Shown piece after piece: positions 17,235 through 18,158 of a stretch of 18,158 bases of DNA (the first letter of the stretch is position 1; the number at the start of each line of letters is the position of its first letter). The DNA comes from Prevotella sp. (GTDB lineage Bacteria > Bacteroidota > Bacteroidia > Bacteroidales > Bacteroidaceae). The position numbers were made by a program, and so were the translations under genes. The notes beneath the pieces were generated by a model. That model was given only the letters and a program-made list of their open reading frames with translations, searched no databases and had not been told where the DNA came from. The stretch is from assembly GCA_017424205.1 (NCBI GenBank), contig JAFPAS010000254.1, positions 1-18,158 on the forward strand. The letters are read 5' to 3'.

Positions 17235-18158
17235 ATGAAATTCCACTCATTATACGCTTTTATAGTAGTTGTAATCTTAGCCCCTGTTCTCTTTTTGTCA
17301 TGCGGTGGCGGTGAAGAAGAAAACACCCCCCCACCAGCTAAGGAGTATATCAATCTGCGCTCATGCAGTGTTACTGAAGGTGCAGAGTATAGTGCTCCAG
17401 ACCTTAAAGAGATAACCCTCTCTTACGGAAAGGTAGTGTCAGTGAGCAGCGATGCAAACATCACCCTTAACGGTGTGAAGTGTGCGGCACGCTCAGGTGC
17501 AACCACAGCCATGGATGTAGTCATCACACTACCATCACTCGAAGAAGGCAAGACCTACACGCTGAATGTTCCAGAAGGTTCTATCGTCGGCAAGACCGAC
17601 AAGAATATGGTGGCTAAGACATATTCAGTTACATTCAAGACTAAAGAAGCCTATAAGCCTATAAGCAACAATGCAACAGCACTCACAAAGCGACTGGGCT
17701 GGGGATGGTGCTTAGGTAACCATTTTGACACCAGCACCGGAAAAGACGGCGAGCCAGCCAGCTATGGCTATTGGGACAATGCCAAGCCTACACAGTCGCT
17801 CTACACAAACCTCAAGAAGGCAGGTGTCAGCACCGTACGTATAGCAGTCACCTGGGGAAACTATCAGGATGTGAATAACAACTATGCCATTTCTCCGGCA
17901 TATATGGCAGAAGTAAAGCAGAATGTCGACTGGGCAGAGGCAGTAGGTCTGAATGCCATTATCAATTTGCATCATGATGAATACTGGCTCGACATTAAGG
18001 GAGCGGCAGGCAATAATATCACGAATGACGCTGTAAAGAACCGTATCGAGAAGACATGGCGTCAGATAGCAGAGACATTCAAGGATAAGGGCGACTTCCT
18101 ATTCTTCGAGTCATTCAATGAGATACAAGACGGCAAGTGGGGTTGGGGAGACAACCGC
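17235..18158 (+). CDS. GH5 family endoglycanase lipoprotein (3' end outside the window)
   Basis: The first 308 residues of a glycoside hydrolase of family GH5 are present, and the frame is open to the window edge. The signal ends in LFLSC (Cys23), followed by GGGEEEN, consistent with a surface lipoprotein. Residues 37-137 form an Ig-like beta domain resembling Big_5 (EEGKTYTLNVPEGSIVG). The catalytic barrel starts near residue 150 with LGWGWCLGNHFDTS. It continues through TVRIAVTWGNY and NLHHDEYW to FESFNEIQDG, whose Glu296 is the expected acid/base. The nucleophile lies beyond the window. GH5 enzymes cut beta-glucans, xyloglucan, mannans and others; the barrel recalls GH5_4 but the subfamily is not secure. 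It lies behind a strong terminator, so it is expressed by read-through or from its own promoter. Only a 7-of-8 match to TAnnTTTG (AAGTTTTG, 17140-17147) is visible. Confidence 0.9.
   Translation, partial: MKFHSLYAFIVVVILAPVLFLSCGGGEEENTPPPAKEYINLRSCSVTEGAEYSAPDLKEITLSYGKVVSVSSDANITLNGVKCAARSGATTAMDVVITLPSLEEGKTYTLNVPEGSIVGKTDKNMVAKTYSVTFKTKEAYKPISNNATALTKRLGWGWCLGNHFDTSTGKDGEPASYGYWDNAKPTQSLYTNLKKAGVSTVRIAVTWGNYQDVNNNYAISPAYMAEVKQNVDWAEAVGLNAIINLHHDEYWLDIKGAAGNNITNDAVKNRIEKTWRQIAETFKDKGDFLFFESFNEIQDGKWGWGDNR

Overview
The window looks like a chromosomal stretch of a gut or rumen Bacteroidota, most likely Prevotellaceae (Prevotella/Segatella-like). This is inferred from a SusC/SusD pair, several lipoproteins with acidic residues after the lipidated cysteine, a DUF2851 protein, Bacteroidota-type promoter elements (TTTG-N20-TAnnTTTG) and few Shine-Dalgarno sequences. 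No rRNA, tRNA, CRISPR array or full insertion sequence is visible.

Layout. (1) 1-3960, plus strand: three imperfect direct repeats, a secreted GH3 beta-glycosidase, then a DUF2851 protein 12 bp downstream, closed by a strong terminator. (2) 3961-4289: no convincing gene, but a long hairpin of 16-bp arms with a third nearby copy of one arm. (3) 4290-6116, minus strand: an SLC13/DASS-type transporter with two cytoplasmic RCK_C (TrkA_C) domains. (4) 6117-6518: an intergenic region holding a MITE-like element of about 200 bp with perfect 23-bp terminal inverted repeats. (5) 6519-8252, minus strand: a secreted protein in which a GH53 endo-beta-1,4-galactanase is fused in frame to a complete cyclophilin-type peptidyl-prolyl isomerase. 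(6) 8253-8795: a divergent control region with a good promoter for the GH53 gene and a weaker one for susC. (7) 8796-17049, plus strand: susC, susD and two IPT/TIG-domain surface glycan-binding lipoproteins separated by 12-23 bp, clearly one operon, ended by a strong terminator. (8) 17235 to the window edge: the first 308 residues of a GH5 lipoprotein endoglycanase.

Regions 5-8 form a polysaccharide utilization locus (PUL). SusC/SusD import oligosaccharides, the two IPT lipoproteins probably hold the glycan at the surface, and GH5 and GH53 cut it. The GH3 enzyme could finish the oligosaccharides. The substrate is not settled: GH53 points to beta-1,4-galactan (type I arabinogalactan), while GH5, GH3 and the xyloglucan-binding-like SGBP domain point to a beta-glucan, xyloglucan or mannan. 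No PUL regulator (HTCS, SusR or ECF sigma/anti-sigma) lies inside the window.

The least expected items are the GH53-cyclophilin fusion, the small inverted-repeat element behind it, and a tandemly duplicated C-terminal module in the second glycan-binding lipoprotein.
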